Source of the DNA: Sesamum alatum
Lineage: Eukaryota > Streptophyta > Magnoliopsida > Lamiales > Pedaliaceae
NCBI GenBank assembly: GCA_034509735.1
Contig: JACGWO010000003.1
Coordinates: forward strand, 5,208,001-5,272,000
Length of the DNA: 64,000 nucleotides
Direction of reading: 5' to 3'
Shown: positions 34,330 through 46,106 of the stretch, piece after piece
How the letters are laid out: every line of letters begins with the position of its first letter
Position numbering within the stretch: the stretch's first letter is position 1
The notes under the pieces: generated by a model
The model's input: only the letters and a program-made list of their open reading frames with translations
What the model was told of the DNA's origin: nothing
Databases searched by the model: none
Program-made: the position numbers and the translations under genes

Positions 34330-35810
34330 CACATTTTTTCCAACAATTCAGTCACTCTCCCATTTCGATTGATACACCTCTTTAACCATAGCCCAAAGTC
34401 AAAACATTCCGCTATGAGGAAATATGGTCACATTATGCTGATTTTAACAATATTGTTAAAAGAACTTGAGCCCCCAAACATGTCATGTTATCTTGATATG
34501 GTTTCGAAGTAAGTAACTATAATTTCATTCGACATACATGTAAAGAAGAAAATAACATTTGGTAATATACATTATCAAATCTCAAACCTTACTAGAAAGT
34601 TGGAGAGTATTAATCAACTACTTAGCCAAAAACCTCTTACCATCTTCCAAGCTACATATTCGAGCTTAACACAATCAACTTTTAGCTTATAAGGATAATT
34701 ATGAAAACAACGAGCCACTTTAAATTGGAAAGACGATTGTGATTAATGCAAAATTCGTCCATAAATATGTTAGCTCTAAGAAACAAAATAATTCGATTTT
34801 TGGGCCTAAAAGATGAGAATAATAACTGAATTTTTAACCATGAACATGTTATCTTACACCTCCAACGTTTCCTTCAAACCCAATCTAACGTGTCCTCCAG
34901 CCCAACGGATTTCTCATTTTTTAGTGAAGTCTGACCTTCCCTTAATTCTGAACAACAAGCGTCTTTAAATTTACTTGTTTCTGATAATGAAATTTTTGTT
35001 GTGGTTAAAAGAGTTGAGCTTTTGAAAGCTGCAGGGCCTTATGGTTTGAATGGGCGTTTTTACCAGCAATACTGACACATTTTTACAAGCACAATAATTC
35101 CTATGGTTCTTTGATTTTTAATCACGGTCATTTACCTCATTACCTTAATAAAACAAATATCATTCGTATACCCAAGAAAAGAATCTCTCAACGGCTACCC
35201 ATTTTGGACCTATTATCCTCGGCGCTCTTATTTATATAGTCACTAGCGTGTGACTCATACTATGCACGGGTTTAATTTAATTTTAAAAAATTATATTTTA
35301 TAAAAATTTTCAAATTAAGTGAATGTTAAATGAAGAATATTTAAAAATTATTTTTCTTTTCCAATTATATTGCATTATAGAAATTTTGTGTTATAAAAAT
35401 TATAAAAATTTACAATCATAAAAAATATATACAAAGGGAAATGGATCAAATTGATTGATGACGTTATAAGTTGTATTGCATTTTTTAATACAAAGGTGAT
35501 TAATAATAACATAAATATCAATATGTATATCGTCAAATATATTTATATGTTTGTGTAATTTATATATATAATGAATATCAATAGAAAATACTTATACGTG
35601 TCTTATTAATATAAAGCTATATATAACATGAAACAATTTAAGAATTTCACTATTTATGCAATGCTATATAAAGTCATTTACATACTTATACAAATTTATC
35701 ATATCAAATTTTTACTGAAACTATATATTAAATTGACAAATGAATATGTAATAGGACCCACATCATTTTGAATATGCAATGGATCCTAGTCATTAGTTTT
35801 ACGAAAGTTT

Positions 35811-35841
35811 GTCACCGTGTAACGCACGGGCAAAATGCTAG
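35811..35841 (+). other. Second Helitron-type 3' terminus inside the first
   Basis: CCGTG-TAACG-CACGG can form a short hairpin, followed by GCAAAATGCTAG and then T. This is the classical plant Helitron 3' end, on the plus strand. I could not fix its 5' end. The sequence TCTATACTATTATAAAG at 36234, also Helitron-5'-like and preceded by A, lies downstream, so cannot be its partner in a simple insertion. Confidence 0.45.
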
Positions 35842-36719
35842 TTATTATAATAATAATTATTTGTTAATATGTTGATATCTATTAATATATATATATATAT
35901 ATACGCTTTGTACACGTGTAGGAATATTTTAGTTATGTGTTAAAAAAAATCAGTTTTAACTTTCCAAATTCAGAATTCTAGAATTAATACATAAAAAATT
36001 ACTTATACGTGAACTACAATATAAAATAAGATAATATAAAAACTAAAAAATCAACCAATAGAAATTTTTCATATCTACTTGAGTAATTTTTTCTTTTTTT
36101 TATTTTTTGTTGTGGACTTGAAGATCCTATTAACACAGAAAAATCACATATACATGGACTATCAAAGCAAATTAAGATAATAAAAAAATATTAAAAATCA
36201 AGTAGTGGTTCATATCCATGGCCTCTAAGAATATCTATACTATTATAAAGAGAATGGGTTTTATAGACATAAAGTGAAATTTTTATACCACTACACCAAA
36301 TTATTGTAATACAAAAAATATCCTTCAACTTCCCAACTCTATTCAATTAAGTTCCTTTGAAAAATTAATTCCATGCAATTACATGAACTCAAAAATTAAA
36401 TTTACTCTCATTTTGTTTAAGTTTATTATTAATTGAAATAAAAATAACATATTAGTATTTGTGTTGCATGTAATTATAATCGTCATTGTCAATATAACAA
36501 TATTCTATAAAGTTTCAATTTTTAATTTAATTTGAGTATAATACTGTATTGATAATTAATACATTAAAAAACATTATCAAATAGTTTTTATATGTGAAGT
36601 TGTAAGGCAATGATAAATTTAAGATACTGGAATAAGTTATGAGATTCAATAAAATAAAAGTTTTTATTAAAAAGTATGCGCGCAGGTACTACGTGCCACA
36701 GTTTTTACTTTATTATAAT

Positions 36720-37235
36720 AAAAAGAATTCGCAGGGGTTTGAACCTATTACCTCCAAGAATATTTATTATAACAAAAAATTCGCAGGGGTTCGAACTCAT
36801 GATGTCTAGGAATATATATTATAATAAAAAGAATTTACAGGGGCTCGAACTCATGACCTCTAGGGGTATTTATTATAATAAAAGGAATTCGCAGGGGTTC
36901 GAACTCATGACGTTTAAGAATATTTATTATAACAAAAAGAATTCGCAGGGTTCGAACCCATGACCTCTAGGAATATTTATTATAATAAAAGAAATTCGCA
37001 AAGGTTCAAACTCATGACGTATAGAAATATTTATTATAATAAAAAGAGTTCGAAGGGGTTCAAACCCATGACCTTTAAAAATATTTATTATGATAAAAAG
37101 AATTCGCAGGGGTTCGAACTTATGACCTCTAGAAATATTTATTATAATAATAAGTATTCGTAGGGGTTCGAACCCATGACTTTTAGGAATATATATTATA
37201 ATAAAAAGAATTCATAAGGTCGAACCCTTGATCTT
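36720..37235 (+). repeat. Minisatellite, about 10 units of about 53 bp
   Basis: Units centre on GGGGTTCGAACTCATGACCT and A(G/A)GAATATTTATTATAAT, at about 36736, 36787, 36840, 36894, 36948, 37004, 37057, 37111, 37164 and 37215. Units diverge by point changes. A related single unit precedes the array at about 36207-36255. The frames open across it are a by-product of the repeat. Each unit carries GGTTCGAAC, close to the tRNA-gene B-box core. Confidence 0.85.
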
Positions 37236-37560
37236 TAGGAATATTTTGTATATTAAAAAAATTCAAAAATTTTGAAAATTAGAATTTTGGTCAAAATTGA
37301 AGAATTTGGTCAAAAGCCCGCCTTCAAATAATATATTAATAGATATCCAATCTTTTGGATAGTAAAATTAGACCACTCCTTAATGATTTAATTTCATAAT
37401 TGTCCCTACTCGTCATATAATAGATAATTTACTAGTTGCACATGAAACATATCCTTAGGCAGAAACAAAATTACATTACATCACTCTCCAACTAGGCTTA
37501 GCCAAAGCGTATGATAAGTTAGAATGGAATTATATTAAATACACCCTTCTTAAACATAAT

Positions 37561-37577
37561 TCCTCCCCCCCCCCCGC
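37561..37577. repeat. Poly-C tract in LINE
   Basis: A run of about 13 C within TCCTC..GCC, in the LINE RT region; a simple-sequence expansion. Confidence 0.7.
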
Positions 37578-37735
37578 CTTTTTGTGAATAAAATTATGAA
37601 AATGAGTAACGCTCGTTTCCTTTATCCCGTCTGTTAATGGTACTAGAGTATCATCATGGAAACCTCTTAGAGGTTAAGACAAGAGGATCCCTATTCCCTT
37701 ATTTGTTAATCTTTGCCTTGAACCTTTTATACAAA

Positions 37736-38275
37736 GGCTTAAATATATTTGTGTTCTTCTAATTTTGACACTTTGGTATTTTTATCATTTATCTTTATAA
37801 AACTATAAAAGAGTTATGTAATTTTTTTATATTTTGCAATTTTAGTCCTTTCGGTGCCAAATTTTATAAAATTTGTTGGAATAAATCATGTGTACTGCAT
37901 GTAGTTCATTTAATTTTTGACTTTTGTTGTAATTGGTTCACTTTTTCCAATATGAAAAAAAAAATTGAACAAAAAATGACGTGGCACATTGTTTATTCCA
38001 GAAACTTTTGCAAAATCCGGCACCTAAAGGATCAAACTTGCGAAATGCGAAAAAGTTACAAGACTCTTTTGCTACACCTAGAAAAATAAAGGATAAAAAT
38101 GCTCAACTTGTGAGGACACATGATTTATTCCGACAACTTTTGAAAAATTCGACATCCAAAAGACCAAAATTGCGAAATATCTCAATGTTACAGGACTATT
38201 TTACAGTTCTAAAATAATAAAAGAATCAAACTGCCAAAATATCAAAATTACATGAAAAAAAAAATATTTAAGCCT
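37736..38275. mobile_element. Long-TIR MITE (Mutator-like), 540 bp
   Basis: Termini GGCTTAAATAT / ATATTTAAGCC are perfect inverted repeats, and similarity continues inward for much of each half. Both sides are flanked by the 10-bp duplication TTTATACAAA (37726-37735 and 38276-38285); an 8-bp reading is possible. It lies in the LINE RT between LLYK and LHESIN. No transposase. The 78-codon frame at 37981-38217 is inside the arm and is not a gene. Confidence 0.75.
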
Positions 38276-39325
38276 TTATACAAAAGCACTACATGAAAGT
38301 ATTAATCATAACATTGATGCAATGAACATTTCCCAAAATAGTCCCCCACTACCTATATTCACCTTTGCCGATGATTGCCTCATCTTCCTAAAAAGCAATA
38401 ATAAAACTATATTTCAACTAAAATTTATAACCCAAAATTTCAGTACTGCTTTTGGTCAGACTATTAGTTGGGAAATATCAAGTGCACTTTTCTCTGCTCA
38501 TACACCTCATCATATTAAACAAGAGATTTCCCAAGACCTTAACTAACCCCCTAATCCTACCAAAAATAAGTACCTTTGTTTCCCTTCCCCAACTAATAGA
38601 ATCACGAAAGATATGTTTTATAATATTATTAGCAAAATAGAAAGCAAGATGTCGGTTTGGTATAATAAAACACTTTCTTATGCAGAACGTACAGTCTATT
38701 TGGAGTAGTCGGGCAGCCACAACCAATTACATTTCCATTTTTCATATCCCAGCTACCATTCATCATACAATCACCTCTCGAATTTTTCTTTTTTTTATGG
38801 AATGCTAAACCAAACAAAAATGAAATTAGTCTTGTGAAATATTGTTTGCTCTCCAGAATCTGAGGGTGGATTAGTATCCGAAACACAAAAATTCTCGATC
38901 AGTCTGCCTTCTAAAGCAAATTGGTGCCTGCATCTAACTGAAAACTCTCTATTATTCCAAATTATCAAATCTAACTACTGTCCAAATTAGAATTATACTG
39001 GATCAAAATACAAGCCTCAGCATAGTTTGATTTGGAAAAGCTTACATAAGAATATTCATCTAATTAAAAAATCCACACAATGGTTAGTAGGTAACGGGAA
39101 TATGACTAATATTTGGCATGACAAAATGGGTGGGAAACTCTTCTCTAAAATCTTATGTTCAGAATATACCACCACATCTCACGGTTCAATCCCTTACTGA
39201 CTCCAATTATTCATGGAATATTTCTATGAGTAATTTTGCTTCCCAACAATATTATCCAGCATATTCTTAAATCCCAATCCCTAGTTCCCCTGAGACAGAT
39301 TGCATCTTTGGATTGGAATAAAAAA

Positions 39326-39532
39326 GGGATAAATGCAATTACTCCCTTGTGATATAAGAAATGAGCAAAAGTCCCCCTGTGAAAAAATAATTAGCAAATT
39401 ATCCACGTGATCTTAAAATGAAGCAAATTACCCCTTGTGTTTTCCCTCGAAAGAAAGTAATTTGCTTCAGTTCTCAAAATACAGGGATGTAATTTGCTAA
39501 TTATTGTTTTACAAAAAAGTTTTTTGCTCATT
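39326..39532. mobile_element. Inverted-repeat MITE fragment in LINE
   Basis: Left arm GGGATAAATGCAATTACTCC...GAGCAAA..TAATTAGCAAATTA is answered by right arm TAATTTGCTAATTA...TTTTTTGCTCATT. The outermost about 20 bases of the right arm are missing, so no target duplication is seen. Lies between the LINE RT and its zinc-like motif. Confidence 0.55.
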
Positions 39533-40108
39533 AAATTTGCGAACTACTAATTCCACAACACAAATAAAAAAATACTCTACCACTAACCTACCTTGGAACA
39601 CTTTTTGGAAGATTAGAGCTCCTCCTAGAGAATTTTTGCATGCCTGGATTACGGGTCTTCCAAATTCCTATTAGATCGTTTCAGATACCATCAGCAACTT
39701 GCTCTCTTTGTGCTGATGGTTGTGATACCATTGAAAACCTTTATACTTAATGTAAATTCTTCCTTCCAATATCTAGGTTTTTTTGCCCATGTTTTATAAT
39801 ATTCAAGTCAAATAACCTCATTTGCTTGTTACATTCCTAGAAAATATCTCCTGTGAAATAGATGCTCCTTTTGGTTTGAAAGGATGGCAAATTTAGAAGG
39901 TACGTAACCAAGCACTCTTTGAAAATAGACCAATTAATATCAGTGGAGTTTGGAAAACTATACTTTCCGCAGCTCCCAAAGTTGCTGGTAAGAAAGAGAA
40001 ATAGAAAACTAGAATATTATAAAAATGGTTACATCGAGAACCTAAATGGATTAAATCGAACATTGATGGATCATCTCTTAAAAATATGGGATGTTCTAGT
40101 GGTGGAGG

Positions 40109-40552
40109 TGATATTGCATAAGTAATAATTTAAATAACAGTCAACTCAACATTAAATGATTTGTTTATTAATCAAAACGTGGGTATAATCACCGATACGT
40201 TACAATTGATCCGAAGCTGTTTAATTTCTTTGTTCGAACTAAGTTTTCTCTTTGTCTATGTGTCTTCCCCCTTTCAAATGACGAATTGAGCTCATCTTTA
40301 TACTATCGATCTATATACGGCAAGTATCGATCTTTGACTACTTTGCCCTTCATCCCTTTGACAATAGGTATATATGGAAACCTTTTGAGATGTCTAAATG
40401 GTCTTTTTCTTGGTCCTTCATTAATGCTAGAGCTCCATGGATGGAGCTCTAATTGCTAAAATGTCTCCTTAATTCCTATAGTTCCTCCTTAGATTAACCA
40501 CATGATGGGACATGCATAAATGTTGGTTGACCATTAATTCTCTCCCATATCA
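40109..40552 (+). mobile_element. Solo LTR (444 bp) in LINE RNase H
   Basis: TGATATTGCATAAG...CCCATATCA with TG..CA ends and the perfect 5-bp duplication GGAGG (40104-40108 and 40553-40557). Excision in silico joins the LINE RNase H segment SSGG to GGISRNHEG. The family is unrelated to the large copia LTRs here; copia-like by its ends only. Confidence 0.78.
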
Positions 40553-40979
40553 GGAGGTATTTCCAGAAATCATGAAGGTCTATTCCTCGGAGTACTTTCA
40601 ATCTATAGAGGCATTAACATAAATTCCATAGTTGAAGTTTAGGCAATCAACCATGGTTTATCTTTGCTAGTATCAAAAGGCTTTTCTCACATCATTGTGG
40701 AAACTGACTCTATGCTTGTTTTTAATCTCCTTGGCAGGGTAGCAGCCCCATCCAAGCACCACATCTAGTTTCTAGGCGAATCATGATATATCTGACATCC
40801 TTACAAAGCATGCTGTAGCGCACCCTTTTGCGAATTTTGCCTTTGATAGCTGCCCTGTTTTTTGCAAGATATTTTGCACCAGGATGTTAATACTTCATTC
40901 ATACTTAAGACTTGTAACTTCAAAGATGTGAAACCTTTTTGTTCTAGTAATATAAAGTAGTTTTTCTTGTGTTAAAAAA

Positions 40980-41463
40980 GAATATATGGAACATGTATTT
41001 TTCATTTATCTCTGATTGATTAACATCCTCAGCTTGACGTTACTTTGTTTAATGTGTTTGGATGTAACATATATTATGTTCATATATAAGTTTATTTTCA
41101 AAATTAATGATTAAATGTAAAATATATTAATTAATTCAAAATAAAAAAAATGCAATTATCAAAATGATGATAAACTTGAAATTTTTTTCTAATATATAGA
41201 AAAATTAAAACAAATTAAAAATATTAAATTTAAATAACACTATAATTTAAATATTTTGTAATTTAAGGTTTCATTCGTCTTTCACTTTTTGATCTTGATC
41301 GCTGGTAATATCTTCTTTTTACTTACTTTTCTAGATTTTATCTGATACTTTCTTTTTAAATTGTTAGAAGTTTCTAACATTAATTGATGTGTTGACTTTC
41401 TGACTGTTCGATTCTTGGTTCATCACCTTCGATTAGTTTAACTGATTTTGTTCATTTTCAATT
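40980..41463. other. AT-rich non-coding stretch
   Basis: No ORF, repeat boundary or RNA gene recognised. The final nine bases TTTTCAATT are the left target duplication of the next element. Confidence 0.5.
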
Positions 41464-42618
41464 GGGAAAATTGTGCTTTTGGTCCCACAGGATATGACAT
41501 GTTGCACTTTTGGTCCCGTTGTTTACGGGCTCAACTCTTTTGGTCCCGTCTTCGTTAAAGGTGTTAAGTTATGGATGGAAAACCACATTTCAAAGTCAAA
41601 AGTGGTTTTTTATGGTTTGAAACCACTAAAGCTCATGAATGTGGTATTTTTTCAAATTTTGACCCCAATTGGAAGACTCTCACTATATAAAATATATTTT
41701 AATAGCTAAATTTGATATATTATAATCTGCAATTTTATAATGATATTATTATAAATGAAATGTTAAATTATGTGATTGCAAAATTAAAATAACGATAAAA
41801 AAATAAAACAAAACACTACAAAATTAAAAGTAAAAAATGAACTAACTGCATTAAACGGGAAAAATTAATTATTTGCAATATTCAAATTGAGCCATGTTTT
41901 TCCCTTGCCAACTATGCGCATATAAGCAATTTACATCACAAAAGAATTGCCAATGTTTGCAATGGCCAAGAAATTGCAAAATTGCCCAAAAATTTGATTA
42001 CATCCCAAAATTTTTTATTACATCCCCAAAAACTTTACAATACCAAAAAATTGATTACATTTCATGTGCTTGATTTCTTCTTTTTGGATGCATGTAATGC
42101 AGCCGAAAGGTTTATCATGGTGACAAACATTTTTCCTCCTTTTGTTAAAAAAAGCACTTGTCTCTCACTCCCTGATGCTTCATTGACGTTCGAACATTGT
42201 GAGAAAATGTGCCTAAGGGATTGAGATTAACCAGGCGAGTGAGAACACTCGTTTGGTTTTCGTTTGATTTTTAACAGCTGTTAGGAGACGGGACCAAAAG
42301 TGCAACACTTTTTGTTCTTGTGGGACCAAAAGTGTTGAGTCCGTAAACAATGGGACCAAAAGTGCAACATGCTATATCCTGTGGGACCAAAAGTGCAATT
42401 TTTCGTCAAGTAACCGGGCGAGTGATAACACTCGCCTGGTTTCCGTCTGATTTTTAATGGCCGTTAGGTGACGGGACAAAAAATGCAACACTTTTGGTTC
42501 CTATGGACCAAAAGTGCAACACTTTTAGTTCCTATGGACCAAAAGTGTTGAGCCTATAAATAACGGAATTAAAAGTGCAACAGTCTATATCCTGTGGGAC
42601 CAAAAATGCAATTTTCCC
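41464..42618. mobile_element. Mutator-type non-autonomous element (1155 bp, long TIRs, 9-bp duplication)
   Basis: Ends GGGAAAATTG..CAATTTTCCC with TIR similarity over about 70 bp or more (TTGGTCCCACAGGATAT in both arms). It is flanked by TTTTCAATT at 41455-41463 and 42619-42627, the 9-bp duplication typical of Mutator-like elements. The right arm is tandemly duplicated (about 42231-42408 and 42412-42618, each with GGCGAGTGA-AACACTCG and GTTAGG-GACGGGAC). The core (41700-42180) is AT-rich and no transposase is seen. Confidence 0.78.
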
Positions 42619-42627
42619 TTTTCAATT

Positions 42628-43080
42628 GTATCTGCTATGACATTCAGTCTATCATTAATTACTTTTGTCATTTTGTTGGGTGTAATGAAAAATTAAAACT
42701 CTGTATAAGTTGACTTAGTTCTCTATAATATTTTGACTGATATTATCTCTCTAAAAAATTTCTGTATATTACATTAGATGATTCTTAATGTATGTAAAAA
42801 AAGAATTCAACTAAGATATTGTTATGATTTTAGTTGAAGCTTTTGAATAATCTCAAAAAATATGAAAATGCAATGCAGCAAAAGGAAGATTAAAAGGATA
42901 AAAATAAATTTAAAAAAACAAAAAACAAAAGTAGTCTTTGACGTTGAAAAATTGAATTCTGCACATTACTTTTTCAATTAATTGTCCAACCATTTAAATA
43001 TATATTATTGAACACAACATAGGGCACTCTTAAAACCACAACGAAATCATATTTATACTATTATGTGTCGTTCCTTCTTA

Positions 43081-43081
<1 letters not shown>
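42628..43081. other. AT-rich non-coding stretch
   Basis: Nothing recognised apart from A/T-rich words; no ORF of note. Confidence 0.5.
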
Positions 43082-43142
<61 letters not shown>

Positions 43143-43147
43143 GACTG

Positions 43148-43181
<34 letters not shown>
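43082..43181. repeat. Microsatellites (TTA)n and (AT)n
   Basis: About 20 TTA units (43082-43142) followed after a short gap by about 14 AT units (43152-43180). Confidence 0.9.
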
Positions 43182-43183
<2 letters not shown>

Positions 43184-44044
43184 CCGAAAATATGGTGAGC
43201 CCCCTTTCACAGGGCAGGGGCCTTGAATAAAAATAAAAAATAAAGAATTGGGAGCTAGAATGTTTATATGAATATTTCAATTACTACAATCGACAGTAAT
43301 ATTATTCTTATGATATATATATAATACATAGTAGAATGTTATATTTGAAAAAAATAAATATTTAATTTATTTACTTTTTCATTAGCCATTATCATCTTTT
43401 AAAGCCTAAAGAAAAAGTTAGGTCCACAAGCTGTTTCGCCCGAATTCATAGTATTTTTGGATAGATTGTTGATAATTTTTTATTATTTATCTCCAATGAT
43501 TTGATTTGAAGTATTGGATCTTTTGACATACTGAATTGTAGATTGGTAACTCTTTATATAATATTTTTCCATATATGATAAAGTTTAATGAGTGGGGTAC
43601 ATAAGATCTAATAATTTGATTATATAGAGTGTTAAATCCTGATTAATTATGGTCTAATTCAATGTTTTCTTCTAAATTCTATTAATTCAATTATCTATTA
43701 AATTCAATTAATATGTATGGGTATATACTTTGCATGTCAAACTTAATATGATACCTTGAATCTTATATATTCATTACATTGTATATGGAGTAAAATATAA
43801 ATTAATGTTCTTGTATTAATATATATATATATATATATTATAAATAACTATTATATGTTTGAAACGTTCCATATAAAACATGTATCTAAGTATCTTTTAA
43901 TTGGTGTATGGTTAAAGATTGATGTAAAAAAAATAATTGTTTTGTAAATTATATTAACTTAATAATTGTTCCTTTAATTCAATACATTTTTAATAAATAC
44001 ACTTTACAAATTATTGGTAGATGATTGTGCTTTTTTTAAGTGCT
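43182..44044. other. AT-rich non-coding stretch
   Basis: No gene, RNA or element boundary seen; a further AT run at 43818-43838. Confidence 0.5.
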
Positions 44045-45468
44045 AAAATGTATCACGCGCGATGCACGTGTAGAAACATATTTTTAGAGATGAATATATA
44101 ATTTATTGGTTAGGAAAGATATTAAACTCATAATTTTTTATTTTTGTATTATTGAATCATTAGTATATATTTTCAAAAATATTGATAATAATTGATTTAA
44201 TTGATGAGGAAACAATTTAATTTGTTATTTGTAACTCACTTCTAATTTACCTGCTAATATTGAATAAAAGACTTATTCATTAAAATTGAATTGTACATTT
44301 CATATATAATAATTATTATGTTTAATGATTTTGTATTGGAACAAATTAATGCAAAAGTAAAATATAATATATAAAAGATTGAATATTAAAATAAAATTAA
44401 CCGACGTCCCTTATTTATGGATTTTCTATAAGAAATTACAATTTAGTAAAATTCATCATGTTTTATTAGTAGCGTTTTCTTTGAATGTCTATTTGCAATT
44501 TTTTTTTTATTTTGTGTTTGTTATATTATTTTTGTGAAATGTTATATTTTTTATTTTACCATATTCTGAATTCTTTTTCTTAAATTTATTGATGTGTAAT
44601 GATTTTAAAACTAATCATTTATTAACTATGGTTTGTAAAATTTAATCTATTTACACATCCATAGTATTAGTATTAATTTGTATTGCAATGTCCTATAATT
44701 GTTCTAATTACATTTTACTATCAATTTTTATAGTTTGTCAAAATATTGCTTACATTCTTCATTAACTTCTAAATTTGAAATATTATCAAATAAAATATTA
44801 TTATTTGTATTTTTAACTTCATATTTCTAGTGTGGTTTCTTCATCTATTAAACCAAATAAATTTAATTGGTATCCATTTCTTATTCAATAGCATTTTATG
44901 TTTTTAAAAATTTAATATTTTATGTCCATACAATACTATCTAATATTAAAAAATTAAATAATAAGAGATTCACTAGATAACTAAATTTTCATACGCACTT
45001 AATAAATAATTAGTGCTTTTATTTGCCGATATTTTTTGTTTGTAATACTTAATTTACTTTTATTAATCATGAGAGCATTTAATTATGTTAATTGTAGTTA
45101 TTAGTCTTTATAAATTTTAATGTGTACACTCTCTTCAACTCTTTAGTTTATAGAGCATTCTTATACGCAATATTATTTCTTTCGGGCAGGTGCTTATATC
45201 ATGTTTTTTATTAGAAATTTCATATTCTTTAGTATGTTCTCATAGTACTTTATTTACTTTGATCAAATTGTTAACTTTTTTCTTTTAAATATCATATATT
45301 GTCATTGCAATTTAAACCTAAATTGCACTTATTAGTATTATTTTACCTCCATTATATGATGGGGGAAAAAATATTAAATATACAATCTAAAAAAAAATAT
45401 TCAATATTAATATTGAAATAAAATCAATTAGTTCAAAGTCACTTATTTTAAAAATTTTTCAACAGACT

Positions 45469-45528
45469 TATTATTATTATTGTTGTTGTTGTTGTTGTTG
45501 TTGTTGTTATTATTATTATTATTATTAC

Positions 45529-45573
<45 letters not shown>

Positions 45574-45574
45574 G
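45469..45574. repeat. Compound microsatellite (TTA)n(TTG)n(TTA)n
   Basis: TTA units, then about eight TTG units, then a long TTA tract with one ACT interruption. Confidence 0.9.
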
Positions 45575-45831
45575 TTTTGAAGTTTGGATTAACATATATT
45601 AATTTACATCTTACTCATATGTTATTCATTTTACATTTTACAGTGCCCAAGTAACTCAACCTTTTTAAAAAAAAATACATATTTAAAATCTTTCCCAGCA
45701 AATTAACGTTAAAATCTATTTGTCTATTTATATTTTAGAATATATTATTCATCTCTAAGTAATTCAGACAAATTATAATACCAAATACTTTGATGTTTTG
45801 ATAGAATTTTGTTCTTATACCTAATTCTTAT

Positions 45832-46106
45832 TTAGAGATAATTATATTTACACTCCCTAATATATTGTTTATAAATACCACTCTAATCTTTTGGATAATT
45901 ACAGATACACAAGCAGAAACGTCAAAATTATTTACACAAGTCATCATTGATTTTAAAAAATTACATATACACCCCAAAACTTCAACATCATTACACAACT
46001 ATCCTTATTCTTTGATTCTTATGGGTGATTTATGTAATTATGCAAAGCTAGGGGTGATTTGTGTAAATGCATCATAAATAGGGGGTGTAAATTTAAATCC
46101 CTCTAA
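45832..46106. mobile_element. Small MITE with inverted ends
   Basis: Left TTAGAGATAATTATATTTAC.. and right (reversed) ATTAGAGGGATTTAAATTTA.. match as terminal inverted repeats over about 28 bp. Target duplication is not clear (possibly TA). The 70-codon frame 45865-46077 lies within it and is not a gene. Confidence 0.5.

Larger units (their letters stand above)
35243..37343 (-). mobile_element. Non-autonomous Helitron-like element in the LINE RT
   Basis: On the minus strand it begins TCTATTAATATATTATTTGA at 37343 and ends ...CACACGCTAG at 35243. The flanks are A at the 5' side and T at the 3' side, the Helitron rule (5' TC, 3' CTRR, insertion between A and T). Removing it joins LINE codons into a continuous RT segment (IYIV-ISNLLD-SKIRPLLNDLIS). 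There is no Rep/helicase coding. The hairpin expected before the 3' end is weak. It contains a minisatellite at 36720-37235 and a second Helitron-type 3' end at 35841. Confidence 0.65.
34330..40979 (+). mobile_element. Decayed L1-type LINE with five later insertions
   Basis: Pieces of ORF2 lie in order on the plus strand. They are the endonuclease end (HSPISIDTPL near 34355) and the pre-RT linker to about 35000. RT block 1 shows LKAAGPYGLNGRFYQ (about 35019). IRIPKKR is near 35163 and IRPLLNDLIS near 37375. DNLLVAHET, LAKAYDKLEWNYIKYTLL and RQ-DP follow at 37420-37700, and FADDCLIF at about 38361. The zinc-like LCADGCDTIENLY is near 39700, and RNase H lies at 40020-40108 plus 40553-40800 (HIIVETDSMLVFNLL). 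It ends near 40979 in a short A-run. It once encoded an L1-type endonuclease/RT. Stops and indels are throughout. A 5' part is missing. Confidence 0.8.

Noticed and set aside
36676..37163. Frames with repeated KNSQGFELMTSRNIYYN
   Set aside because: Translation of a 53-bp minisatellite; a period of 53 is not a multiple of three and the frame survives only through small indels.
36720..37235. tRNA genes, suggested by GGTTCGAAC cores
   Set aside because: No A box, no acceptor stem and no cloverleaf can be drawn around the cores.
36676..37235. CRISPR array
   Set aside because: Contiguous diverged tandem units without distinct spacers, in plant transposon context.
41473..42224. Two frames of about 80 codons
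   Set aside because: Inside the Mutator-type element's arm and core; no transposase motif.
43053..43280. 75-codon minus frame rich in Ile
   Set aside because: Translation of the TTA and AT microsatellites.
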